Source of the DNA: a virus
Length of the DNA stretch: 33,183 nucleotides
IMG/VR virus record: IMGVR_UViG_3300027631_001451
Coordinates: 1-33,183 of that record
Strand: one strand, 5' to 3'
The notes under the pieces were generated by a model, which was not told where the DNA came from, did not search any database, and saw only the letters and a list, made by a program, of their open reading frames with translations. A program made the translations under genes and the position numbers. Shown here piece by piece: positions 1 to 7,342 of the stretch (position 1 is the stretch's first letter; the number at the start of each line of letters is the position of its first letter).

Positions 1-1758
1 GCAGAAACATTAATTTCACCAGGTGTATTAACGAGAGAAAATGATATTTCGTTTATCCAACCACAAGCGGCTGCAGTAGGTGCAGCGTTTATTGGTCCAA
101 CAGTAAAAGGCCCGGTAGAGCAACCTACAGTAGTAACTTCTTACGGACAGTACCAAAGATTATTTGGAACCACAATAGAATCTGGTTCTAATAGCTATGA
201 GTATTTAACATCAATCGCAGTAAAGAGTTACTTTGAACAAGGAGGAAACACAGCATTAGTTACTAGAGTAGTATCCGGCTCTTACACAGCAGCAGATAAT
301 ACTACATTAACAACTGTAGGTGCATCATTTACTAATCCTTTCCAATTGGAAACATTAGGTAAAGGCGCTATCTATAATAATGCAACTGGATCTGCTTCAA
401 CAACAGCTGCTCATAACGCAGACGGTTCTCTTGCTTTAGGTAATGCTGATAACATTAGATACGAAATCGTAAACGTTAATAATACTAGCGGTACATTCTC
501 ATTATTAGTACGTAGAGGAGATGATAGTAGAAAAAATAAGATTATCTTAGAAACATTCAACGATCTATCATTAGACCCAAATTCAGAAAATTATATCGAA
601 AGAGTAATTGGTAACCAAGCTGTATCAAAAACAGTAGAAGGTTCAGAAGTATTTGTTAGTACAACAGGGGAATATGTAAACAAATCTAACTATATTAGAG
701 TAAAGGCGGTAAGTCGTCCAACTTTAAACTACTTAGCTAACGATGGTGTAACAGTTAATACCTTATCCGGAGTTTCTCTTTCAGGATCTCTACCGGTAGC
801 TCAGTCAGGTTCATTCTATAATGCAACAGGCTCACCATTTGCAGGAAAAGGAGAAGGAGCTAAGTTCTTCAAGTATATCACTAATACAGATACACAAGGT
901 TTAGTAGCAGCAAATTATGCAGATGCTATTTCAATCTTAAATAACAGAGACGAATACCAATTCAATATAGTAACAGCACCAGGTCTTGTTTATGACTTCG
1001 GTACACATAAAGCACAATTAGATTCTATCATATCATTAGTAGAAGGTAGAGGAGATGCAATCGCAGTAATTGACTTAGAGCAATACGGCGCAACAGTATC
1101 AAACGTAACAGCAGCAGCTGGAACGGTTAACTCTTCTTATGCAGCAGCTTACTGGCCTTGGTTACAAACACAATCTGCTACAGGTAAGAACGAATGGGTT
1201 CCTGCTTCAACAGTTATACCGGGTGTTTATGCTTTCACTGATAGTGCAGCGGCACCATGGTTCGCACCAGCAGGTTTAGTTAAAGGAGGTATTCCTAACG
1301 TAATACAAGCAGAGCGTAAAGTAAGCCGTGAGCAACGTGATTTACTATATCGTTCTAATGTTAACCCAATTGCTACATTCCCTGGACAAGGTATTGCAGT
1401 ATATGGTCAGAAGACTTTACAGAAGAAAGCTTCAGCTTTAGATAGAGTAAACGTTCGCCGTTTATTAATCGAATTGAAACGCTTCATTGGAGGTCAAGCT
1501 AACAACTTAGTATTCGAACAAAATACAATCGCTACAAGAAACAAATTCTTAGCAATAGTTAACCCTTACTTAGAATCAGTAGTTCAACGTCAAGGATTAT
1601 ATGCTTACAGAGTAGTAATGGATGATTCTAACAATACAGCTGATATCGTAGACAGAAATCAGATAGTAGGTCAGATCTTTATCCAACCAGCTAAGACTGC
1701 AGAATTCGTAGTACTTGATTTCACAATTGAACCAACAGGAGCAACATTTGTAGCTTAA
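1..1758 (+). CDS. Contractile tail sheath protein (5' end cut by window edge)
   Basis: This is the sheath subunit that polymerises around the tail tube and contracts on infection. The frame is open from base 1, where it reads AETLISPGVLTRENDISFI, the typical sheath N-terminus, so probably only the initiating ATG lies outside the window. The N-terminal SPGV motif, the middle variable domain and a C-terminal block (RRLLIELKRFIGG, then a NPYLESVVQRQG-like stretch and FIEP-type end) match the phage tail sheath family. The length of about 586 residues is usual for T4-like sheaths (T4 gp18 is 659). The tube gene follows after 37 bases, as in T4 and P2. An ATG at 346 is internal and should not be taken as the start. 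Confidence 0.95.
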   Translation, partial: AETLISPGVLTRENDISFIQPQAAAVGAAFIGPTVKGPVEQPTVVTSYGQYQRLFGTTIESGSNSYEYLTSIAVKSYFEQGGNTALVTRVVSGSYTAADNTTLTTVGASFTNPFQLETLGKGAIYNNATGSASTTAAHNADGSLALGNADNIRYEIVNVNNTSGTFSLLVRRGDDSRKNKIILETFNDLSLDPNSENYIERVIGNQAVSKTVEGSEVFVSTTGEYVNKSNYIRVKAVSRPTLNYLANDGVTVNTLSGVSLSGSLPVAQSGSFYNATGSPFAGKGEGAKFFKYITNTDTQGLVAANYADAISILNNRDEYQFNIVTAPGLVYDFGTHKAQLDSIISLVEGRGDAIAVIDLEQYGATVSNVTAAAGTVNSSYAAAYWPWLQTQSATGKNEWVPASTVIPGVYAFTDSAAAPWFAPAGLVKGGIPNVIQAERKVSREQRDLLYRSNVNPIATFPGQGIAVYGQKTLQKKASALDRVNVRRLLIELKRFIGGQANNLVFEQNTIATRNKFLAIVNPYLESVVQRQGLYAYRVVMDDSNNTADIVDRNQIVGQIFIQPAKTAEFVVLDFTIEPTGATFVA

Positions 1759-1771
1759 TTAAAATAATTGA

Positions 1772-1780
1772 TATTTATAT
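1772..1780 (+). promoter_or_regulatory. TATTTATAT element upstream of tail tube gene
   Basis: This is an exact TATTTATAT, 15 bases before the ATG at 1796. It is one of six near-identical upstream copies in the window, so it is a candidate late promoter core or other late control site. The strand of action is inferred from gene direction. Confidence 0.5.
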
Positions 1781-1795
1781 AAAACAGATAATAAA

Positions 1796-2281
1796 ATGGC
1801 AGTATTAGATTCTAACGAAATTATGTTCAGAGCCTTCGAACCGAAGGTACAGAATAGATTCATCCTATACAGTGACGCTATACCATCATTCATGGTTAAA
1901 GCAGTAACTGCTCCATCTTTCACAGATGAGGAGATCAAATTAGATCACATCAACTCTTATAGAAAGATTCGTGGAAAGAGAAACTGGGAAAACATGGATA
2001 TGACATTATACGATCCAATTAACCCATCAGGTGCACAAGCAGTAATGGATTGGGCACGTCAATCTTACGAGTCAGTAACCGGTAGAGCTGGTTATTCAGA
2101 TTTCTACAAGAAAGATTTAACTTTGAATCTTTTAGGACCAGTAGGTGATATCGTATCAGAGTGGATCGTTAAAGGAGCATTCATCGTAAACATGGCCCAA
2201 GGTTCTTTGGACTGGTCAACTAGCGATGGTGTTGAATTAACAATCACTGTAGCGATGGACTACTGCGTACTTAACTACTAA
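1796..2281 (+). CDS. Tail tube protein (gp19-like)
   Basis: The 161-residue protein matches the T4-like tail tube family (T4 gp19 is 163 residues), which stacks as hexameric rings inside the sheath. Recognisable features are the N-terminal EIMFRAFEPKVQNRFILY segment, the central RKIRGKRNWENMDMTLYDPI stretch and a C-terminal TVAMDYCVLNY-like beta strand. It lies directly after the sheath gene and is followed by a strong terminator, so sheath and tube probably form one highly expressed transcript, fitting their high copy number in the virion. The start is ATG 1796 after an A-rich leader with no Shine-Dalgarno sequence. Confidence 0.93.
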   Translation: MAVLDSNEIMFRAFEPKVQNRFILYSDAIPSFMVKAVTAPSFTDEEIKLDHINSYRKIRGKRNWENMDMTLYDPINPSGAQAVMDWARQSYESVTGRAGYSDFYKKDLTLNLLGPVGDIVSEWIVKGAFIVNMAQGSLDWSTSDGVELTITVAMDYCVLNY

Positions 2282-2301
2282 TCTGCCTGTAATATATATA
2301 A

Positions 2302-2333
2302 AAAGAGCCCGGAGAAATATTTCCGGGTTTTTT
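2302..2333 (+). terminator. Rho-independent terminator after tail tube gene
   Basis: A perfect six-base stem CCCGGA (2308-2313) / TCCGGG (2322-2327) is extended outward by A-T and wobble pairs. It has an eight-base loop and is followed by TTTTTTT (2328-2333 and beyond). It lies 27 bases after the tube stop codon and before the next gene's upstream element. Confidence 0.88.
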
Positions 2334-2359
2334 GTTGTTTATAAAAGTTATTTTTCATA

Positions 2360-2368
2360 TATTTATAT
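2360..2368 (+). promoter_or_regulatory. TATTTATAT element upstream of gp26-like gene
   Basis: This is an exact TATTTATAT, 27 bases before the ATG at 2396 and just after the terminator of the previous gene. That is where a new promoter would be expected. Confidence 0.5.
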
Positions 2369-2395
2369 GAAATAACGTTATTTAAAATAAAATTT

Positions 2396-3136
2396 ATGGA
2401 TCAAACACAAAAATTCCCTACAGAAATTGTAGACTTGCCTTCGAAAGGATTACTATATCCGGAAGAGCATCCCCTAGCATCAGGTACAGTAGAAATGAAG
2501 TACATGACAGCTAAAGAAGAAGACATTCTTACTAACCAAGGCTTTATCGAAAGAGGAGTTGTAATTGACAAGTTATTACAGTCTTTGATTGTAACCAAGT
2601 TTAACTATGATGATCTTTTAGTAGGAGACAAGAATGCTATCTTAATTGCAGCAAGAGTACTAGGGTACGGTAAAGACTACGAATTTAACTATCAAGGACA
2701 GACTGAAATAGTAGACTTATCCTTAATTGAAAATAAAGTTTTCGATGAAAGCTTATTTCAAGATAGGGTAAATGAATTTGCTTTTGAATTACCATCTACA
2801 GGTAACAAGATTACCTTTAAGTTACTCACTCACGGTGATGAGCAGAAGATTCAACAAGAGATAAAAGGTCTTAAAAAGATACAAAAAGAGTCTTCCCCAG
2901 ACTTATCTACTAGATTAAAGCACATGATTCTTTCTGTTAACGGAGCTACCGATACAAAGAGTATTAGAGATTTCGTAGATAATCATTTTTTAGCAAGAGA
3001 TTCCCGTGCATTTAGAAAATATATCTCAGAGTTCCAACCAGATGTAGATTTGAAATTTTATCCAGAAAATGGACCAGAAGGAGGGGTTGACATTCCGATT
3101 GGAGTAAGCTTTCTTTGGCCTGACGCCAACATATAG
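2396..3136 (+). CDS. gp26-like baseplate/tail assembly protein, zero-frame product
   Basis: The 246-residue protein resembles the T4 baseplate gp26 family (T4_baseplate). It has the N-terminal motif VDLPSKGLLYPEEHPL, then GTVEMKYMTAKEEDILTNQ, a central GNKITFKLLTHGDEQ and a C-terminal IPIGVSFLWPDA. In related proteins as I remember them, the WPDA segment continues into a further domain. Here that domain is present in the +1 frame (3108-3374), and the zero frame stops at TAG 3134. The gene sits between the tail tube and the tape measure, the usual place of a frameshifted tail assembly chaperone. It could therefore serve as a chaperone, a baseplate component, or both. The family call is firm; the role of the two-frame arrangement is inferred. 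Confidence 0.75.
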   Translation: MDQTQKFPTEIVDLPSKGLLYPEEHPLASGTVEMKYMTAKEEDILTNQGFIERGVVIDKLLQSLIVTKFNYDDLLVGDKNAILIAARVLGYGKDYEFNYQGQTEIVDLSLIENKVFDESLFQDRVNEFAFELPSTGNKITFKLLTHGDEQKIQQEIKGLKKIQKESSPDLSTRLKHMILSVNGATDTKSIRDFVDNHFLARDSRAFRKYISEFQPDVDLKFYPENGPEGGVDIPIGVSFLWPDANI

Positions 3137-3374
3137 GGTACAGATTTTTAATCAGATACACGAAATAGTATTTCACGGAAAAGGTGGATACGATCATGAT
3201 ACTGTATATGCAATGCCTATATGGCTACGTAATTTTACCTATCAGAAACTAAGTGAATACTTTGAAAAAGAACAAGAGGCTATGAATAAGTCTAAGAGCA
3301 AAGCACCAAGCAAATCAGCTCCTAGAGGACCTTCAGTAAGAAAACCTTCTTATAGTACTAAGGCTCGCCCATAA
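3108..3374 (+). CDS. Frameshift-encoded C-terminal extension of gp26-like protein
   Basis: This reading frame is +1 relative to the upstream gene and is open from 3108 (preceding in-frame TAA at 3105) to TAA 3372. It has no ATG until 3213, already inside the protein-like part. It reads TYRVQIFNQIHEIVFHGKGG, then YDHDTVYAMPIWLRNFTYQK, then a Glu/Lys helix and a basic Ser/Pro tail. The block continues the WPDA segment of the upstream protein naturally: joining at AAC/TAT gives WPDANYRVQIF. A +1 (or -2) programmed ribosomal frameshift in the overlap 3108-3136 is the preferred reading. A single-base insertion, natural or from sequencing, is the alternative. The tape measure gene begins 43 bases after its stop. 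Confidence 0.65.
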   Translation, partial: AFFGLTPTYRVQIFNQIHEIVFHGKGGYDHDTVYAMPIWLRNFTYQKLSEYFEKEQEAMNKSKSKAPSKSAPRGPSVRKPSYSTKARP

Positions 3375-3384
3375 AGCGAGCTTT
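3360..3384 (+). terminator. Hairpin overlapping the stop of the frameshift extension
   Basis: A six-base perfect stem GCTCGC (3363-3368) / GCGAGC (3376-3381) has a seven-base loop that contains the TAA stop. It can be extended by A-T and wobble pairs. The T tract is only three bases, so it may be a weak terminator or an RNA-stabilising end. Confidence 0.45.
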
Positions 3385-3387
3385 ACC

Positions 3388-3396
3388 TATTTATAT
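3388..3396 (+). promoter_or_regulatory. TATTTATAT element upstream of tape measure gene
   Basis: This is an exact TATTTATAT, 20 bases before the ATG at 3417 and directly after a GC-rich hairpin. Confidence 0.5.
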
Positions 3397-3416
3397 GATA
3401 TAAGTACATCCAGTAA

Positions 3417-6400
3417 ATGGCCGCAAACGATAATACACAGTTAGAAGAAGCAAGAAGACTCTTACAAGAGATTAATACCTTGAGAGCTAGAATGAATCAG
3501 CAACCGTTAACCTTAACGCCAGCTGATGCTGTACAAAATATGCAAAGTTTGCGCAATGAACTGAGAGGGGTACAATCCCAATTCGGTGAAATTGATAATA
3601 CTGCAACAAGTCTTTATGATCAAGTAAGAGCAATCTCTTCGGAATTTAAAAACCAGCCAGGGGCATTGCAGAAGATTAGAGGCTCTATGAAAAAAATAAC
3701 CTCTATTGCAGAAGAACTTAAAATGGAAGAACAGGGTATAAGGGATCTATCTGTAAAACAGTTAGACGACTTAGCTCAAAGACTAAAAGATAATAAAAAG
3801 ATACTTGATGATGAATCGCAAAGGCTACTTAACGGAGAGGATTTATCAGAAGCTGCTCAAAATAATGTAAAGCAGATTCAAGAGTTTATAGAGGAATTAG
3901 GCGGAGTAGGGAACCTTATGGGAGGTAACTTAGATCTTGCACTAGACATGGTTAACATGGCGGAGAACCTTACCGCAGAACAAAAAGCAGCTTTATCTAA
4001 CTACATAGATCAAGGAAGTGCAATTAGTAGTATTGCAGGAAAGATAGAAGAAGTAAAAGAAAAGCAAAAAGAAGTTAATAAACTCTTAGGAGTTGGAGGC
4101 GCGGTTATAGGTGGAATGGAAGGGTTGATGGGGAAGTTAGGAATCAGCGGTGGAAGATTCGGCGATGCTGTTAAAGAAGCTAAAGATAGGATGAAGGATA
4201 CTGCTACAGCAATTCAATCCGGAGCACAAAAAGGCGGTAAATTATCAGTATTAATGTCAGGCTTAGGGCCTCTAGCAAAAGGTTTTGGAGCAGCATTATT
4301 AGATCCTTTATCTATAATATTGAAGATAGTAGACGCTTTCTTTAAAGTAGATAAAGCAAGCACAGAAGTACAACGATTAACAGGTCAGAATTCAGATGCA
4401 ATAGCAGGAGCAAACTTTAGATATGCTACTTCGGTAGACTACCTACAGACAATAGCTGAGCTTACAAAGCAGACTGGTATGAGTGCTCAAAACATATTCT
4501 CACCTCAAGTTATAGCAGGAGCAGCTGAATTAAAAAATACAATGGGACTTGCTGCTGACGAAGCAGGAGGTCTTGCAATAATGGCCCAGACTACTAGCGG
4601 CGATATCGATAAAACAGTCGATAGTATAGTAGATCAGACAAGTGCCTTTAATAAAGCAAATAGATCTGCAGTTAATCAAAATCAAGTCTTAAAAGATGTA
4701 GCAAAAGCATCAGACGGTATTAAAGCCTCTTTAGGAGGAAATCCTGCCGCTCTTGCCAAAGCCGCATCTGCAGCCCGTAGACTTGGAATGGAGTTAGGGC
4801 AGATAGATAAAATAGCAAGTTCCCTTTTAGATTTTGAAGATTCTATTTCAAAAGAAATGGAAACTGAGTTATTAATAGGAAAAGATTTAAACCTAAACAA
4901 AGCTAGAGAGTTAGCTTTAAATAACGACTTAGCTGGATTAGGAAATGAGTTATTTAAAAATGCAGCAGATATTAACGAATTCGGTAAAATGAACCGTATT
5001 CAACAAGAGTCTTATGCCGCTGCATTAGGTATGACTAGAGATGAATTAGGAAAGATAGCATATCAGAAAGCAATTGAAGCAGGAATGACAGAAGAGCAGG
5101 CTGAAGCAGCCGCTGGAGTTAGAGCTGAAGATATGAAAAGAGCAGAAATACAAGAACAGCTTCAAAAATCTGTTGATAAACTTGCACAAGCATTTGCACC
5201 TCTTTTAAGTATAATAGGAGATATTGTCGGTATTATAGCCCCCGCTATTCAAATACTAGGAGGTATTGTAGGATATGCTGTTAAGTTTTTAGATACATTA
5301 GGTATTATAAAACCTTTAATTATAGGTATTGTAGCTGTAATGGCTGCAGGTAAGATAGCAAGTTTCTTTGGGTCCGCAACATCAGGAGCTATGAAGTTCA
5401 TGGACTCATTAAAAGGAATGAAATTCTCTTTTAGTGGAATGATGGACTCAGTTAAGAGCTGGGGATCAGGGATTAAAGACGCTTTTAAAGGAGGAATGTC
5501 AGGAGCAGGTAAATTAGCTGACACGGTAAAAGATAAAGGTGCAGACGTAACAAAAGACGCTGCAGGTAGGTTTAGAGATGCAAAAGGTAGATTCGCTAAA
5601 GCACCAGGGGCGGATAAAGCCGCAGACGTAGCTGGTAAAGCAAAAAATGGTATGACAGGTAAAGCTGCAGCTCAAACAGGAGATTTAGCCGGTAAGACTA
5701 AAGGTGCAGAAGGAGAAGGACCGGGAGGATTTTTAAAATCATTAGGTGATGGATTAGCATCAATTGGTAAACAATTTGGTGATGTAGTAAAAGGTGCATT
5801 AGCTATAGGAATTGCCGGTCTAGCTTTAGGCGGTTCATTTGCATTAGCTCTCAAAATGGTGGACGGTGTTGATCCGGTTTCTATGTTAGCATTTGCTACA
5901 TCTATAGGAATCTTTGGAGCATCGTTAGCATTAGTAGGTAAGTTAGGAAATGACGCAATTAAAGGAGCTATTGCAATGGGCATAGCTGGGGTTGCCTTGA
6001 TACCGGCAGCATACGCATTTAGCCTTATGGCAGGTGTAGATCCAATGTCAGTGTTAGCTTTATCAGGGAGTTTAATAGCTTTAGGTATTGCCGCCGCTTT
6101 AATGGGTAATTTAGGAGGACAGATAATAATGGGAGCTCTAGCTTTAGGTATATTAGCATTAGCTTTAATACCAGCGGCTTACGCTTTTAGCCTTTTAGGA
6201 TCAGTAGATCCAATGTCGATAATGGCTATGACAGGAAGTTTAATAGCTTTAGGAGCAGCTGCCGCCCTTATGGGAATGACAGGACCGATGGTAATAGCTG
6301 GAGCATTCGCAATAGGGATATTAGCATTAGCATTAATACCAGCTGCATATGCTTTCAGTTTACTAAAAGGAGTAGATACAGGTTCAATAATTGCATTCTC

Positions 6401-7094
6401 AATTGCGTTACCTTTATTAGCATTAGCTACAGCAGGGCTAGGACTTGTAGCTCCATTTATAATGGCTGGAGCCGCTGCATTAGCAGTATTAGGTTTAGCT
6501 TTAATACCTGCCGCAGCAGCATTTGGTATAATGGCTGGAGCAGATATACAAGGAGTAGTAGATAAACTTTCAATGTTAGCTGTAATGGGACCTGGTTTAA
6601 TTATGGCTGGAATAGGTTTAATGGCAGCTGCTGGAGGATTAGCATTCTTTGCTGCTGCTTTAGCAGGTGGAAGTTTAATGTCAGGACTTACTTCATTATT
6701 TACAGGTGGAGGAATTATAGAAGATCTACAGAACTTAACAGCCATGGCAGGACCGTTACAATCAGTAGCAGGTTCATTAACAATGATAGCCGCAGCATTA
6801 GGAGGCATCGGAGCTGCTTTAGCTACACTAGAGACTGAAAAGTTAGAGGAGATGCAATCACTTATTAAAACAGCAGCTTTTGCAGCACCTGCAATAGCAG
6901 CCGTAGGAGCAATAGGAGATTTTGTATCAGGTATTACCGGTGGTGGAGAATCTGAAGGAGGAAAATCAGAAAGTAATGATAAGTTAATTGCAAAAATCGA
7001 TGAATTGATAATTGCAGTTAAACAAGGTAAAAATATTAATATGGATAGTAGAAGAGTAAATAACTCTCTACAACAATCAGCAACCAATACATAA
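3417..7094 (+). CDS. Tail tape measure protein
   Basis: The 1225-residue protein is the longest in the tail module and sits just after the tube and the two-frame gene, as expected for the protein that sets tail length and fills the tube lumen. Residues 1-220 are Gln/Glu/Lys-rich and predicted coiled coil. A hydrophobic segment lies near residues 600-640, followed by a Gly/Lys/Ala linker containing GRFRDAKGRFAKAPG. Residues 793 to about 1073 form five hydrophobic repeats of 56-57 residues (starting near 793, 850, 906, 962 and 1018), three with the core ALIPAAYAFSL. The C-terminus is a short polar tail (KIDELIIAVKQGKNI) common in tape measure proteins. Long antisense frames across the Ala/Gly-rich part are composition artefacts. 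Confidence 0.9.
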   Translation: MAANDNTQLEEARRLLQEINTLRARMNQQPLTLTPADAVQNMQSLRNELRGVQSQFGEIDNTATSLYDQVRAISSEFKNQPGALQKIRGSMKKITSIAEELKMEEQGIRDLSVKQLDDLAQRLKDNKKILDDESQRLLNGEDLSEAAQNNVKQIQEFIEELGGVGNLMGGNLDLALDMVNMAENLTAEQKAALSNYIDQGSAISSIAGKIEEVKEKQKEVNKLLGVGGAVIGGMEGLMGKLGISGGRFGDAVKEAKDRMKDTATAIQSGAQKGGKLSVLMSGLGPLAKGFGAALLDPLSIILKIVDAFFKVDKASTEVQRLTGQNSDAIAGANFRYATSVDYLQTIAELTKQTGMSAQNIFSPQVIAGAAELKNTMGLAADEAGGLAIMAQTTSGDIDKTVDSIVDQTSAFNKANRSAVNQNQVLKDVAKASDGIKASLGGNPAALAKAASAARRLGMELGQIDKIASSLLDFEDSISKEMETELLIGKDLNLNKARELALNNDLAGLGNELFKNAADINEFGKMNRIQQESYAAALGMTRDELGKIAYQKAIEAGMTEEQAEAAAGVRAEDMKRAEIQEQLQKSVDKLAQAFAPLLSIIGDIVGIIAPAIQILGGIVGYAVKFLDTLGIIKPLIIGIVAVMAAGKIASFFGSATSGAMKFMDSLKGMKFSFSGMMDSVKSWGSGIKDAFKGGMSGAGKLADTVKDKGADVTKDAAGRFRDAKGRFAKAPGADKAADVAGKAKNGMTGKAAAQTGDLAGKTKGAEGEGPGGFLKSLGDGLASIGKQFGDVVKGALAIGIAGLALGGSFALALKMVDGVDPVSMLAFATSIGIFGASLALVGKLGNDAIKGAIAMGIAGVALIPAAYAFSLMAGVDPMSVLALSGSLIALGIAAALMGNLGGQIIMGALALGILALALIPAAYAFSLLGSVDPMSIMAMTGSLIALGAAAALMGMTGPMVIAGAFAIGILALALIPAAYAFSLLKGVDTGSIIAFSIALPLLALATAGLGLVAPFIMAGAAALAVLGLALIPAAAAFGIMAGADIQGVVDKLSMLAVMGPGLIMAGIGLMAAAGGLAFFAAALAGGSLMSGLTSLFTGGGIIEDLQNLTAMAGPLQSVAGSLTMIAAALGGIGAALATLETEKLEEMQSLIKTAAFAAPAIAAVGAIGDFVSGITGGGESEGGKSESNDKLIAKIDELIIAVKQGKNINMDSRRVNNSLQQSATNT
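5793..6640 (+). repeat. Five 56-57-codon hydrophobic repeats within the tape measure gene
   Basis: The repeats start near bases 5793, 5964, 6132, 6300 and 6468, a period of 168-171 bases. Each unit encodes GA(L/I/F)A(I/M/L)GI followed by ALIPAAYAFSL-type and VDPMS-type segments. The last unit is more diverged. They look like an internal tandem expansion of paired transmembrane-like hairpins. Confidence 0.8.
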
Positions 7095-7102
7095 TAACAA
7101 AC

Positions 7103-7111
7103 TATTTATAA
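7103..7111 (+). promoter_or_regulatory. TATTTATA element upstream of the 68-residue gene
   Basis: TATTTATA followed by A lies 22 bases before the ATG at 7134, in the 39-base gap after the tape measure gene. Confidence 0.5.
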
Positions 7112-7133
7112 ACGAACTAATAAATTAAAAACA

Positions 7134-7340
7134 ATGAAAGGAATTTTAGACAATCAGACTCCAAATTCTAGATTAGGATTGAAGGGTAAGACTCCAAAAG
7201 TACCAGTAGGTGCTACAGGAAAATCTACTCAACATAAAACCTCTTCTATTAACAACGTACCAGAGTTTACTAAAGCGACATCAGGTTTAGACCTAAACGG
7301 TGCTACACCTTCTAAGTATTTAGATAATCCTCCAGTTTAA
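7134..7340 (+). CDS. Small baseplate-region protein of unknown function
   Basis: I do not recognise this 68-residue protein. It is Gly/Thr/Lys/Asn-rich with no hydrophobic segment and looks disordered. It has its own TATTTATA element and ends two bases before the next gene, so it is probably translated with it. A motif KTPKVPVGATGKSTQ near residues 19-33 resembles KTPKVGATSKENKL in the middle of the next protein, suggesting a shared short binding motif or an ancient duplication. The position and upstream element suggest a virion-assembly role, but no function can be read from the sequence. Confidence 0.7.
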   Translation: MKGILDNQTPNSRLGLKGKTPKVPVGATGKSTQHKTSSINNVPEFTKATSGLDLNGATPSKYLDNPPV

Positions 7341-7342
7341 GT

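Noticed and set aside
346-1758. Sheath protein starting at ATG 346
   Set aside because: The same frame is open to base 1 and encodes the typical sheath N-terminus, so 346 is internal.
5672-5983. 103-residue open frame on the - strand
   Set aside because: Same compositional shadow of the tape measure gene, with no protein-like features.
6179-7087. 302-residue open frame on the - strand across the tape measure gene
   Set aside because: It is a by-product of Ala/Gly/Leu-rich codons on the + strand. The translation is low-complexity Ala/Pro/Ile/Asn, and the + strand protein is clearly real.
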